Shown here one piece after another: positions 16,615 to 23,566 of a DNA stretch of 64,000 bases. Source of the DNA: Flavobacterium bernardetii. Lineage in GTDB: Bacteria > Bacteroidota > Bacteroidia > Flavobacteriales > Flavobacteriaceae. Positions within the stretch are counted from its first letter, which is position 1. Each line of letters starts with the position of its first letter. Location: contig NZ_JAANOQ010000007.1 of the NCBI RefSeq assembly GCF_011305415.1, positions 163,218-227,217 on the forward strand. Reading direction: 5' to 3'. The notes under the pieces are model-generated. The model did no database searches. It saw nothing but the letters and a program-made list of their open reading frames with translations, and had not been told where the DNA came from. Both the position numbers and the translations under genes were made by a program.

Positions 16615-17298
16615 ATGACAAAAAAAACAATCGCATTTGATGCTGACGATACGCTTTGGCACAACGAACCTTATTTCGATGAGGCGCAGGCAAAATTTTG
16701 CGAATTGTTTCAAGATTTTGCATCTAAACAAGAAATTTTACAGTTGATTTTAAATCACCAAGTAAAGAATTTACCTTTATATGGCTTTGGAATTAAAGCG
16801 TTTACATTATCCATGATTGAAGCGGCTTTGGAATTAACCAACCATCAAATCAATGGAACTGCAATTGAGAAAATAGTAAACATTGGTAAAGATTTATTAC
16901 AAAAACCAGTCGAATTATTACCAAACGTTACCGAAGTTTTAGAACAATTAAAAGGCAAATATAAATTGGTTGTGGCAACAAAAGGCGACTTAAAAGACCA
17001 ACATAGAAAATTACACGATTCGGGTTTAGGAACTTATTTTCACCATATTGAAGTAATGAGCGATAAAACAGATTTGGATTATACCAAAATGCTAAATCGT
17101 TTAGAATGTGAGCCAAAAGATTTTATTATGATTGGAAATTCGTTAAAATCTGACGTATTGCCTGTTTTAAATATTGGCGGAATTGGGATCCATATTCCGT
17201 ATCACACGACTTGGGAATACGAAAAAATTGATTTTGAAATTCAACACGAAAATTTTAAAGCCATTACTAATTTAACTGAACTTTTTGAGATTTTATAA
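16615..17298 (+). CDS. HAD-superfamily hydrolase
   Basis: A 227-residue HAD-like phosphatase. The nucleophile motif I is FDADDTLW (Asp9 and acid/base Asp11), motif II is VVATKGD, and motif IV is IGNSLKSDVLP. The insert between motif I and II is a helical cap (type C1), as in beta-phosphoglucomutase-like and phosphoglycolate-phosphatase-like enzymes, so small phosphorylated metabolites are the likely substrates. The specific substrate is not predictable. Ten bases after metG and seven before the acetyltransferase gene, so a three-gene operon is possible. Confidence 0.85.
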   Translation: MTKKTIAFDADDTLWHNEPYFDEAQAKFCELFQDFASKQEILQLILNHQVKNLPLYGFGIKAFTLSMIEAALELTNHQINGTAIEKIVNIGKDLLQKPVELLPNVTEVLEQLKGKYKLVVATKGDLKDQHRKLHDSGLGTYFHHIEVMSDKTDLDYTKMLNRLECEPKDFIMIGNSLKSDVLPVLNIGGIGIHIPYHTTWEYEKIDFEIQHENFKAITNLTELFEIL

Positions 17299-17305
17299 TT
17301 AAAAA

Positions 17306-17929
17306 ATGAAGCAAGAACTCGACCTATCAACTTGGAATAGAAAAGAACACTTTGAGTTTTTCTGTAAATTTGAAGAGCCTTTTTTTGGCACAACCATTCA
17401 ATTTGATTGTACAAGAGCATACGCAAAATCAAAAGAATTAGGCGTAAGTTTTTTTACCTATTATTTACACAAAACGTTAGTTGCAGTTAATAAAACAGAA
17501 AATTTCAGATATAGAATTCAAGATGAAAAAGTATTTATATATGATAAAATAAACATTTCATCAACGATTTTACGCGACGATAAAACATTTGGCTTTTCAG
17601 AAATTGAATACAATGAAAATCTAAATGCTTTTATTGAAAACTACAACACGGAAGCTACTCGAGTTAAAAATACTTCCGGACTTTTCACAAGAGAATACAA
17701 CGAAAACATCGTGCATTTTTCAGCCTTACCTTGGATTAATTTTACTTCTATTTCTCATTCTAGAAGTTTTACTTTTCCAGATAGTTGTCCGAAATTTTCT
17801 TTTGGAAAAATGACCACTGACAACGATAAAAAATTCATGTCAATGTCGGTTCATGTGCATCACGGTTTAGTTGATGGTTACCATTTAGGCTTATTTTTTG
17901 AAGAATTTGGACGTTTAATGAATGAATGA
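17306..17929 (+). CDS. Chloramphenicol acetyltransferase-fold protein
   Basis: A 207-residue member of the CAT (CatA) acyltransferase family. The active-site motif HHxxxDG is present as VHHGLVDGYH, with His186 as the expected general base and Asp190. The N-terminal LDLSTWNRKEHFEFF and the pair SFFTYYLH and FTSISHSR follow the family pattern. The fold transfers acetyl groups from acetyl-CoA. Chromosomal Bacteroidota members are common and need not confer chloramphenicol resistance; no resistance context such as a transposon is present. Probably co-transcribed with the HAD gene. Confidence 0.85.
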   Translation: MKQELDLSTWNRKEHFEFFCKFEEPFFGTTIQFDCTRAYAKSKELGVSFFTYYLHKTLVAVNKTENFRYRIQDEKVFIYDKINISSTILRDDKTFGFSEIEYNENLNAFIENYNTEATRVKNTSGLFTREYNENIVHFSALPWINFTSISHSRSFTFPDSCPKFSFGKMTTDNDKKFMSMSVHVHHGLVDGYHLGLFFEEFGRLMNE

Positions 17930-17937
17930 AAATAATA

Positions 17938-17962
17938 AAGAGCAACTAGTTTAGTTGCTCTT
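17938..17962. terminator. Hairpin between convergent CAT-fold and HRDC genes
   Basis: Perfect 11-base arms AAGAGCAACTA / TAGTTGCTCTT with a three-base loop. The T tract is short on the plus strand, so efficiency is uncertain, but placement between convergent genes fits a bidirectional terminator. Confidence 0.65.
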
Positions 17963-17978
17963 CTCATTTAAACACGAT

Positions 17979-18413
17979 TTACACCGCATTCAAAATTGCT
18001 AAAATATCATCTCCGAATTTATTTGCTTTTTGTGGTCCGAAACCTTTAATTTGTTGTAATTCGTCCAGGTTACTTGGCTTATACATGGCTAAATCAATTA
18101 ATTCTGAATTGTGACAAATCAAATAATTTTTTTGCTGCAATTTTTCTGCTTTATTCGTTCTCCATTCTTTCAAATACATGTAAACTTGTTGGTCTTTTGC
18201 ATTTAAATCTTCAAATGATTTACGTACCAAACTCGCTGGTTTTGTTATCTCATTTTCATCATAATGTACAAGCACCGACCAATAATTTTCTGTTTCTACA
18301 TATTGCGTACTGGATTTCTTAAAAGTGACTGTTGCTAAAAATTCATTCAACACATTTTGGTCTTTTTCCAACTTTTCAGCGTCTAATCCGATAGAAAATA
18401 CTTTAACTTGCAT
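17979..18413 (-). CDS. Stand-alone HRDC-domain protein
   Basis: A 144-residue protein whose C-terminal half (about 68-143) is an HRDC domain, as found at the end of RecQ helicases and RNase D: VYMYLKEWRTNKAEKLQQKNYLICHNSELIDLAMYKPSNLDELQQIKGFGPQKANKFGDDIL shows the helical core and the helix-hairpin GFGPQKA. The first 65 residues (VKVFSIGLDAEKLEKDQNVLNEFL) are an unassigned alpha/beta segment common in Bacteroidota relatives. No helicase or nuclease domain is attached. Nucleic-acid binding is likely. It lies seven bases after the first ssb paralogue and could share its transcript. Confidence 0.82.
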   Translation of the reverse strand: MQVKVFSIGLDAEKLEKDQNVLNEFLATVTFKKSSTQYVETENYWSVLVHYDENEITKPASLVRKSFEDLNAKDQQVYMYLKEWRTNKAEKLQQKNYLICHNSELIDLAMYKPSNLDELQQIKGFGPQKANKFGDDILAILNAV

Positions 18414-18420
18414 ACCAAAA

Positions 18421-18744
18421 TTATTTACTTAACAATAAGATTTCATTTATTACAACTTCAGTGATATACCGTTTATTGCCTTCTTTATCGTCGTAACTTC
18501 TGTGCGTTAATTTTCCTTCTACGGCAACTTCTTTTCCTTTTGTAACGTATTTTTCAATAATCTCAGCTGTTTTTCCCCAAGCAGTAACTCGGTGCCACTC
18601 CGTTTTTTCCACTTTGTCACCGTTTTCTTTGTAATACACATCGTTTGTTGCAATGGTAATATTCGCTAATTTTCTTCCTGTTTCTAAAGTTTTAATTTCT
18701 GGTTCCTGACCAACGTGTCCTATTAATTGTACTGAATTTTTCAT
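18421..18744 (-). CDS. ssb: Single-stranded DNA-binding protein, short paralogue 1
   Basis: A 107-residue OB-fold SSB: start MKNSVQLIGHVGQEPEIK, the TEWHRVTAWGKTAEIIEKYV core and the GKLTHRSYDDKEGNKRYITEVVINEILLL end. The protein stops right after the OB fold; the flexible linker and acidic C-terminal tail through which normal SSB recruits repair and replication proteins are absent. This suggests an accessory or specialised SSB, with a full-length SSB encoded elsewhere. It is highly similar to the neighbouring gene at 18782, including the sequence just before the ATG, so the pair arose by tandem duplication. Confidence 0.85.
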   Translation of the reverse strand: MKNSVQLIGHVGQEPEIKTLETGRKLANITIATNDVYYKENGDKVEKTEWHRVTAWGKTAEIIEKYVTKGKEVAVEGKLTHRSYDDKEGNKRYITEVVINEILLLSK

Positions 18745-18781
18745 AATGGCGTGTAAATTTAATTTTGGCTTATATAGTTTT

Positions 18782-19120
18782 CTATGACATTTCTTGTTTA
18801 TTTCCTCCTAATAAAAGAATTTCATTAGCAACAATTTCCGTTACATAACGTTTAATTCCGTCTTTGTCTTCGTAACTTCTATGTGACAACTTTCCTTCAA
18901 TGGCAATTTCTTTTCCTTTTGAAACATATTTTTCAATGATTTCGGCAGTTTTCCCCCAAGCGGTGATTCTATGCCATTCGGTTTGTTCTACTCTTTCTCC
19001 TTTCGCATTCGTAAAATTTTCATTCGTTGCGATAGAAAAATTGGCTAATTTTCTGTTTTCTAAATTCTTGATTTCTGGCTCCTGCCCTACGTGTCCGATT
19101 AATTGTACTCTGTTTTTCAT
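18782..19120 (-). CDS. ssb: Single-stranded DNA-binding protein, short paralogue 2
   Basis: A 112-residue OB-fold SSB closely matching its downstream neighbour (shared VQLIGHVGQEPEIK, TEWHR, AWGKTAEIIEKYV, KGKE, HRSY segments; roughly 70 percent identical by eye). It ends NEILLLGGNKQEMS, with no acidic DDDIPF-type tail. The element ACACGCCATTATGAAAAA precedes and includes the start codon in both paralogues. The two genes are separated by 37 bases and run with the HRDC gene in the same direction, which suggests a small DNA-metabolism operon. Confidence 0.85.
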   Translation of the reverse strand: MKNRVQLIGHVGQEPEIKNLENRKLANFSIATNENFTNAKGERVEQTEWHRITAWGKTAEIIEKYVSKGKEIAIEGKLSHRSYEDKDGIKRYVTEIVANEILLLGGNKQEMS

Positions 19121-19362
19121 AATGGCGTGTAAAATTTAAATGTTTATATTAATTAAAAATGATTCTTTTTTAAAACACAGATTTAAGAAATTAAAGAAAT
19201 CCCAAAAATCTTATATTTATTTTATATCGAATTGTATCTTGATATTCTTATTGAACTTGTAATTGAACTCGTTGTTTCATTTCGACAGTGCAAAGATGTG
19301 GTGGGTTCAAAAGGTTATTCGGTAATTATTCATTTACTATCGGTTGTAAATGTTTGTTGTCG

Positions 19363-19392
19363 TTTGTAATTGGAAAAGAAATTGTATATTTA
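19363..19392 (+). promoter_or_regulatory. Putative promoter (TTTG, 18 bp, TATATTTA)
   Basis: TTTG at 19363-19366, an 18-base spacer and TATATTTA at 19385-19392 (one mismatch to TAnnTTTG), 21 bases before the ATG at 19414. The rest of 19121-19362 is AT-rich with no gene that I can support. Confidence 0.5.
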
Positions 19393-19413
19393 CTTGAAAT
19401 TAAACGCACTACT

Positions 19414-19908
19414 ATGAAAACTACTACTTTAAAAAAAATCATTTTACTTTTTGTGTTTTTTGTAACTTCCATTGGGTTTTCTCAAAACACCTTACAATAC
19501 AATGACGAAAAAGGTTCGCCAAACGCGACATTAGAAGATGTAAAATGGCTGGCTGGAAACTGGAAAGGCACTTCTCCATTTGGAGTTTGTCAAGAAAATT
19601 GGGACGAACCAAGCGGAAAAACCATGATGTTCTGTTTTAAATTATTGAATGATAATAAGGTTTCTTTTTACGAATTCGGTCAGATAATTGAAAAAGACAA
19701 AACCATTTTAATGCAAATTAGACATTTTAGTGGCGACTTAAAACCATGGGAAGAAAGCACACCTGAAACATTTAAATTTATAAAAATTGAAAACAACCGA
19801 TTTTATTTTGACGGATTAACCTATGAGAAAATTGGAGACAACCTAATGAATGTTTATGTCTATTTAGAAGAAAGTAAAGAAGAAATTAAATTTAGTTTTA
19901 CGAAGTAA
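19414..19908 (+). CDS. Secreted DUF6265-like protein
   Basis: A 164-residue exported protein with a signal peptide at residues 1-23 (IILLFVFFVTSIGFS-Q). The mature part resembles DUF6265: VKWLAGNWKGTSPFGVCQENWDEPSGKTMMFCFKLL, followed by beta strands (VSFYEFGQII, MQIRHFSGDL, NRFYFDGLTYEKIG), consistent with a lipocalin-like or beta-barrel ligand-binding fold. The function of the family is unknown. The ATG at 19414 is chosen because it starts the signal peptide; an in-frame upstream extension lies in the promoter region. It probably leads a unit with the next two genes, which follow after 20 and 0 bases. Confidence 0.75.
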   Translation: MKTTTLKKIILLFVFFVTSIGFSQNTLQYNDEKGSPNATLEDVKWLAGNWKGTSPFGVCQENWDEPSGKTMMFCFKLLNDNKVSFYEFGQIIEKDKTILMQIRHFSGDLKPWEESTPETFKFIKIENNRFYFDGLTYEKIGDNLMNVYVYLEESKEEIKFSFTK

Positions 19909-19928
19909 AAAAAGAAAAATTATACGCC

Positions 19929-20276
19929 ATGAAAAACTGCTTAGAATGCCACGAAAAAATTGTAGGTCGAGAAGACAAAAAGTTTTGCAGCGACGGTTGC
20001 AGAAATGCCTACAACAATAAAATGAATAAAGACCATACCAATTTAATGCGCAACATTAACAACAAATTGCGTAAAAACTATAGAGTTTTATCCGAATTAA
20101 ACCCAGAAGGCAAAACCAAAACCACTAAAAATAAATTAATTAGCAAAGGTTTCGATTTCGATTTAATTACTTCCGTGTATACCACAAAAACTGGAAATGT
20201 TTATTATTTCGTATACGATCAAGGTTATATGGCAGTGGAAAATGAAGGTTATGTATTGGTTAAAAAAGAAATGTAA
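19929..20276 (+). CDS. Small Cys4 zinc-ribbon-type protein
   Basis: A 115-residue basic protein. The N-terminus has four cysteines, Cys4, Cys7, Cys20 and Cys24 (CLEC...FCSDGCRNAY), a treble-clef or zinc-ribbon arrangement like that of the small proteins with a DUF2116-type finger. A Lys/Asn-rich helical segment (residues 28-75) is followed by a beta-rich tail (SVYTTKTGNVYYFVYDQGYMAVENEGYVLV). I do not recognise a function; nucleic-acid binding is plausible. Its stop codon is directly followed by the ATG of the epimerase-like gene, so the two are co-translated. Confidence 0.75.
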   Translation: MKNCLECHEKIVGREDKKFCSDGCRNAYNNKMNKDHTNLMRNINNKLRKNYRVLSELNPEGKTKTTKNKLISKGFDFDLITSVYTTKTGNVYYFVYDQGYMAVENEGYVLVKKEM

Positions 20277-21110
20277 ATGAAAATAAGTATATTAGGTTGT
20301 GGTTGGTTAGGATTTCCTTTGGCCCAAAAATTAATTGAAACAGGTTACGAAGTTAAAGGCTCTACAACTTCAGAAAGTAAATTAGACGTTTTACAATCTC
20401 ATAAAATTGAACCGTTTTTAGTTACACTTTCTGAAGATGAAATTACGGGAACTATTTCCGAATTTTTAAACGATTCTGAAATTCTGATTATTGATATTCC
20501 GCCAGGATTGAGAAAAATTACAGAAGCAACTACTGAAAAAATATTTGTAAATAAAATTAAAATCCTACTTCCATTTATTGAAAGTTCAACTATTGAAAAA
20601 GTAATTTTTATTAGTTCGACTTCTGTTTATAGTGAATCTGATTTGATTCCGACCGTTACAGAAGAAAGCGTTATATATCCCGATACAGAAAGTGGTAAAC
20701 AATTAGTGGAAGCCGAAAATTTATTGCGAAATACTTCTAATTTTCAAACCACAATAATCCGTTTTGGAGGTTTAATCGGCGAAGACCGAAATGCTGTAAA
20801 AATGCTAACTGGAAAAACCAATGCTGCCAATCCAGAAGCACCGATAAACTTAATACATCAAGAAGATTGTATTGGAATTTTATGTGAGATACTGAAACAA
20901 GTTCAGCATGACAAAATATGGAATGAAACTTTCAACGCAGTCGCACCCAATCATCCGACAAGGAAAAACTATTATACCGAAAAAGCTAAGCAGTTACATT
21001 TGATTGCTCCTTTATTTAATGAAAACGAAACTAATATTGGAAAAATAGTTTCTAGTGAAAAATTGGAGAAGGTTTTGGGGTATAAGTTTAAGAATCTATT
21101 ATTAGATTAA
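20277..21110 (+). CDS. NAD(P)-binding SDR / epimerase-like protein (YeeZ-type)
   Basis: A 277-residue protein of the extended short-chain dehydrogenase family. Rossmann motif GCGWLGFPLA at residues 7-16; IFISSTSVYSE and IIRFGGLIGEDRN are typical of the SDR subfamily that includes YeeZ. The Tyr-x-x-x-Lys catalytic pair is not evident. Residues 206-213 (LKQVQHDK) are encoded by a dispersed palindromic DNA repeat (20888-20915) that also occurs outside genes at 55051-55078; homologues lacking it would be expected to be shorter here. The gene overlaps the convergent GHMP kinase gene by nine bases at the 3' ends. Substrate unknown. Confidence 0.82.
   Translation: MKISILGCGWLGFPLAQKLIETGYEVKGSTTSESKLDVLQSHKIEPFLVTLSEDEITGTISEFLNDSEILIIDIPPGLRKITEATTEKIFVNKIKILLPFIESSTIEKVIFISSTSVYSESDLIPTVTEESVIYPDTESGKQLVEAENLLRNTSNFQTTIIRFGGLIGEDRNAVKMLTGKTNAANPEAPINLIHQEDCIGILCEILKQVQHDKIWNETFNAVAPNHPTRKNYYTEKAKQLHLIAPLFNENETNIGKIVSSEKLEKVLGYKFKNLLLD
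20888..20915. repeat. Dispersed palindromic repeat inside a coding region
   Basis: A 28-base element with palindromic core CTGAAACAAGTTCAG followed by ATGACAAA. It is in frame inside the SDR gene, encoding ILKQVQHDK. A second copy, two mismatches in 28, is intergenic at 55051-55078. Confidence 0.8.
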
Positions 21111-22022
21111 TATCATTTCCTCATACGTCAAAATAGTATCATAACCTTTCGAAGTAAAATAGTGTGTTGGATTTTCTTTGGAAAGCACCATTACGAAATC
21201 GCCGCCCCAAGCACCTAAACTTTTTATCGTGCCTTTGAAATCTGGAAACAAACGTTCTTTTACGGTTTCCAATTCTAAAATATCGCTTAAAATAATTTCG
21301 TGATGGTCTAACAAACCAGTTGTAATTTCGAAATTTGGAGAAAGCACCATTCGGTTTGTAATTTCAGAAATTGTAGCCGTTTTTTTAGTTAAAAATTGTT
21401 GCTTATTCATGTAATTCTTAATCGCATGTCGACTATTTTGCTTCTTATTTAAATAAACAAAAAAAATATTACCCGTGTAATTTGGAGTGAAATCAACGAC
21501 CTCAACAATAGGTTTTTCTTCGGCATTCAACTGATATGTAATAGCCGAATTGTGTTGCGCGCAAGCAATATCATACCCACTTCCACCAAAACTTTTTCGA
21601 AGCAATTCAAACGCATCAATTTGCAACCATTGCGCAATATTATTGATTAAGGTGGAAGACGTTCCTAAACCCCAATTTCTTGGAAATGTTAATTCCGTTT
21701 CAATTTTATAACCCGTTTCCGAAGTTAAAAAATTTGGATTTTGAAGATTCGCTTGATGTAAAATTTCGACTAAAGTGTGTTTTATAGCATGTTCTTCTTC
21801 GAAGTCTTTTCGTAAAACAATGTCTTCAAACGAAAGTTCGGTTTCAAACCAAATACTTTTATCTGTGTCAAAACTCGTCCAAAATATTTTTTTTTCTACC
21901 AATGAAGAAACAGTTAACGATTGCCCAAATTTAGTCGGTAACGCTAAAGCTTTAGCGCCATTTAAAACCAAATATTCTCCTGTGATTAGGAGTTTTCCGT
22001 TAGAGTAGAATTTATTTGTCAT
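21102..22022 (-). CDS. GYDIA-type GHMP kinase (mevalonate-pathway candidate)
   Basis: A 306-residue GHMP-family small-molecule kinase. The N-terminus SNGKLLITGEYLVLNGAKALALP and the ATP-binding motif GLGTSSTLI near residue 118 are characteristic, as is GSGYDIACAQHNSAI, for which a family of this kind is named. It lacks assignment to a defined mevalonate step by sequence alone, but the adjacent HMG-CoA reductase makes mevalonate kinase or phosphomevalonate kinase plausible. The ATG at 22020-22022 gives the usual start; upstream is a repeat-bearing spacer. The gene ends tail to tail with the SDR gene, overlapping by nine bases. Confidence 0.82.
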   Translation of the reverse strand: MTNKFYSNGKLLITGEYLVLNGAKALALPTKFGQSLTVSSLVEKKIFWTSFDTDKSIWFETELSFEDIVLRKDFEEEHAIKHTLVEILHQANLQNPNFLTSETGYKIETELTFPRNWGLGTSSTLINNIAQWLQIDAFELLRKSFGGSGYDIACAQHNSAITYQLNAEEKPIVEVVDFTPNYTGNIFFVYLNKKQNSRHAIKNYMNKQQFLTKKTATISEITNRMVLSPNFEITTGLLDHHEIILSDILELETVKERLFPDFKGTIKSLGAWGGDFVMVLSKENPTHYFTSKGYDTILTYEEMILI

Positions 22023-22026
22023 AATA

Positions 22027-22191
22027 TTTAACCGCAAAGCTCACAAGGTTTTACGCAAGGCTCACAAAGGTGTTTTTTTATTTGTGTTAATTGGCACGCT
22101 GATTTAACAGATGCTTCGCAACGCTGATTTTTGTTTTTTTTCTTTGTTTAACCGCAAAGCTCGCAAGGTTTTACGCAAGGCTCGCAAAGGT
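22027..22191. repeat. Pair of 45-bp direct repeats upstream of the GHMP kinase
   Basis: Copies at 22027-22071 and 22147-22191, 120 bases apart, begin TTTAACCGCAAAGCTC and differ at two positions (A/G). The unit itself contains internal echo CGCAAAG...CGCAAGG. The sequence fills the space between the HMG-CoA reductase stop and the kinase start. Confidence 0.8.
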
Positions 22192-22222
22192 ATTTTAATG
22201 GATTCTTTTTACTTTTTACTTT

Positions 22223-23527
22223 TTACTTGGCTCTTAAACTCTCTAAAAAATCCACCACTAAATTATGCGAAGCGGTTTGGTTTTCAAAATGTGCAACAAC
22301 TACTTGTTTTTCTTCTTTTGTGGCTTGGTGTTGGTTTAAAATATTGTTCAAGTGCATTTTCATGTGTCCTTGTTGAATTCCAGATGTGGTTAACGAGCGT
22401 AAAGCTGCGAAATTCTGAGCCAATCCGGCAACGGCTACAATTTCCATTAATTCTGTTGCGGAAGGATGTCCTAACATTTCCAAAGAAAACTTTACTAATG
22501 GATGTAAATTCGTTAATCCGCCAACGGTTCCTAAAGCTAAAGGAACATCTAACCAAAAAGTAAAAATTCCGTTTTCTATTTTTGCGTGAGACAAACTGGT
22601 ATATTTTCCATCTTTACTTGCATAAGCATGAATTCCAGCTTCCACAGCTCGGAAATCGTTACCTGTTGCTAAAACCACTGCATCGATTCCGTTCATGATG
22701 CCTTTGTTGTGCGTTACAGCTCTGTAAGGTTCTACTTCTGCGATTTTTACAGCGGTTAAAAACTTTTCTGCAAATTCACTTGATGTGATGGTTGCATCTT
22801 CATTCAGTTCCGAAACTGGACAAGAAACCTCAGCACGAACTACGCAATTCGGCACAAAATTGCTCAAAATACTCATCACAATTTGAATGGTATCGATACC
22901 AAATTCTTCTGATTTATTTTTGAACGTTTTCGCAAATTGTTCTAAACACGAGTTGATAAAATTCGCACCCATGCTGTCTTTCGTTTGAAAAGTCGCATGC
23001 AATTGGTAATAATTTTCTAAAGCTTCAGTTTTATCGACTAATTGAATATCGGAAATTCCGCCACCACGCTTTTGCATGTTTTTGGTAATGCCTTCCGTTT
23101 CAGAAAGTAAAAAAGGTTTTACGAAATTGAAATACTCTGTTAGTTTTTGTTTGTCGCCTTCATAGGTAAAATGAACTTGACCAATTTTTTCTGTTCCTAA
23201 AATAGTTGTTTTGAATCCGCCACGAGCGCCCCAAAATTTGGCAGCTTTACTTGCAGCAGCCACAACCGAACTTTCTTCAATTGCGAATGGAATCGTAAAA
23301 TTCTTTCCGTTGATGGTGAAATTTGGTGCTACACCTAATGGCAAATAAAAATTCGTTAGCGTATTTTCTATAAATTCATCGTGCAGTTTTTGAAGTGCTT
23401 CATCGGAATTTCTATATTGATGCAAAACGGCTATCGCTTCATTAGGATTAGCAAAATGATTCGTAGCAATCCAGTTTATTTTTTCTTCTTTACTTAGTTT
23501 TGAAAAACCTATTTTATTTTGAGTCAT
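22223..23527 (-). CDS. Hydroxymethylglutaryl-CoA reductase, class II
   Basis: A 434-residue soluble enzyme converting HMG-CoA and mevalonate. Residues around IPFAIEESSVVAAASKAAKFW hold the catalytic Glu, DSMGANFINSCLE the nucleotide/CoA region, GTVGGLTNLHP the next signature and SGIQQGHMKMH the C-terminal His. Bacterial class II HMGR length fits. In Flavobacteriaceae the enzyme supplies the mevalonate route to isoprenoids, so synthetic direction is likely despite the historical label degradative. The -7 box at 23546-23553 places the transcript start between the in-frame TTG at 23548 and the ATG at 23527; the ATG is chosen. Confidence 0.93.
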   Translation of the reverse strand: MTQNKIGFSKLSKEEKINWIATNHFANPNEAIAVLHQYRNSDEALQKLHDEFIENTLTNFYLPLGVAPNFTINGKNFTIPFAIEESSVVAAASKAAKFWGARGGFKTTILGTEKIGQVHFTYEGDKQKLTEYFNFVKPFLLSETEGITKNMQKRGGGISDIQLVDKTEALENYYQLHATFQTKDSMGANFINSCLEQFAKTFKNKSEEFGIDTIQIVMSILSNFVPNCVVRAEVSCPVSELNEDATITSSEFAEKFLTAVKIAEVEPYRAVTHNKGIMNGIDAVVLATGNDFRAVEAGIHAYASKDGKYTSLSHAKIENGIFTFWLDVPLALGTVGGLTNLHPLVKFSLEMLGHPSATELMEIVAVAGLAQNFAALRSLTTSGIQQGHMKMHLNNILNQHQATKEEKQVVVAHFENQTASHNLVVDFLESLRAK

Positions 23528-23545
23528 TAGTATCGTATTGAATTG

Positions 23546-23553
23546 CAAAGGTA
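23546..23553 (-). promoter_or_regulatory. -7 box (TACCTTTG) for HMG-CoA reductase
   Basis: Reverse-strand TACCTTTG matches TAnnTTTG, 18 bases before the ATG at 23527, and it overlaps the in-frame TTG at 23548. Confidence 0.6.
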
Positions 23554-23566
23554 ATAAAAGTTGCTT

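Noticed and set aside
17306..17929. Acquired chloramphenicol resistance gene
   Set aside because: The HHxxxDG motif is present, but there is no mobile element, the base composition matches the neighbours, and similar genes are common in Bacteroidota chromosomes.
18421..18744. SSB truncated by a frameshift
   Set aside because: Both tandem paralogues end just after the OB fold, and no acidic-tail codons are visible in other frames downstream, so the short form appears genuine.
22111..22563. 150-codon plus-strand frame
   Set aside because: It is antisense to the HMG-CoA reductase end and the repeat spacer; its composition is not protein-like.
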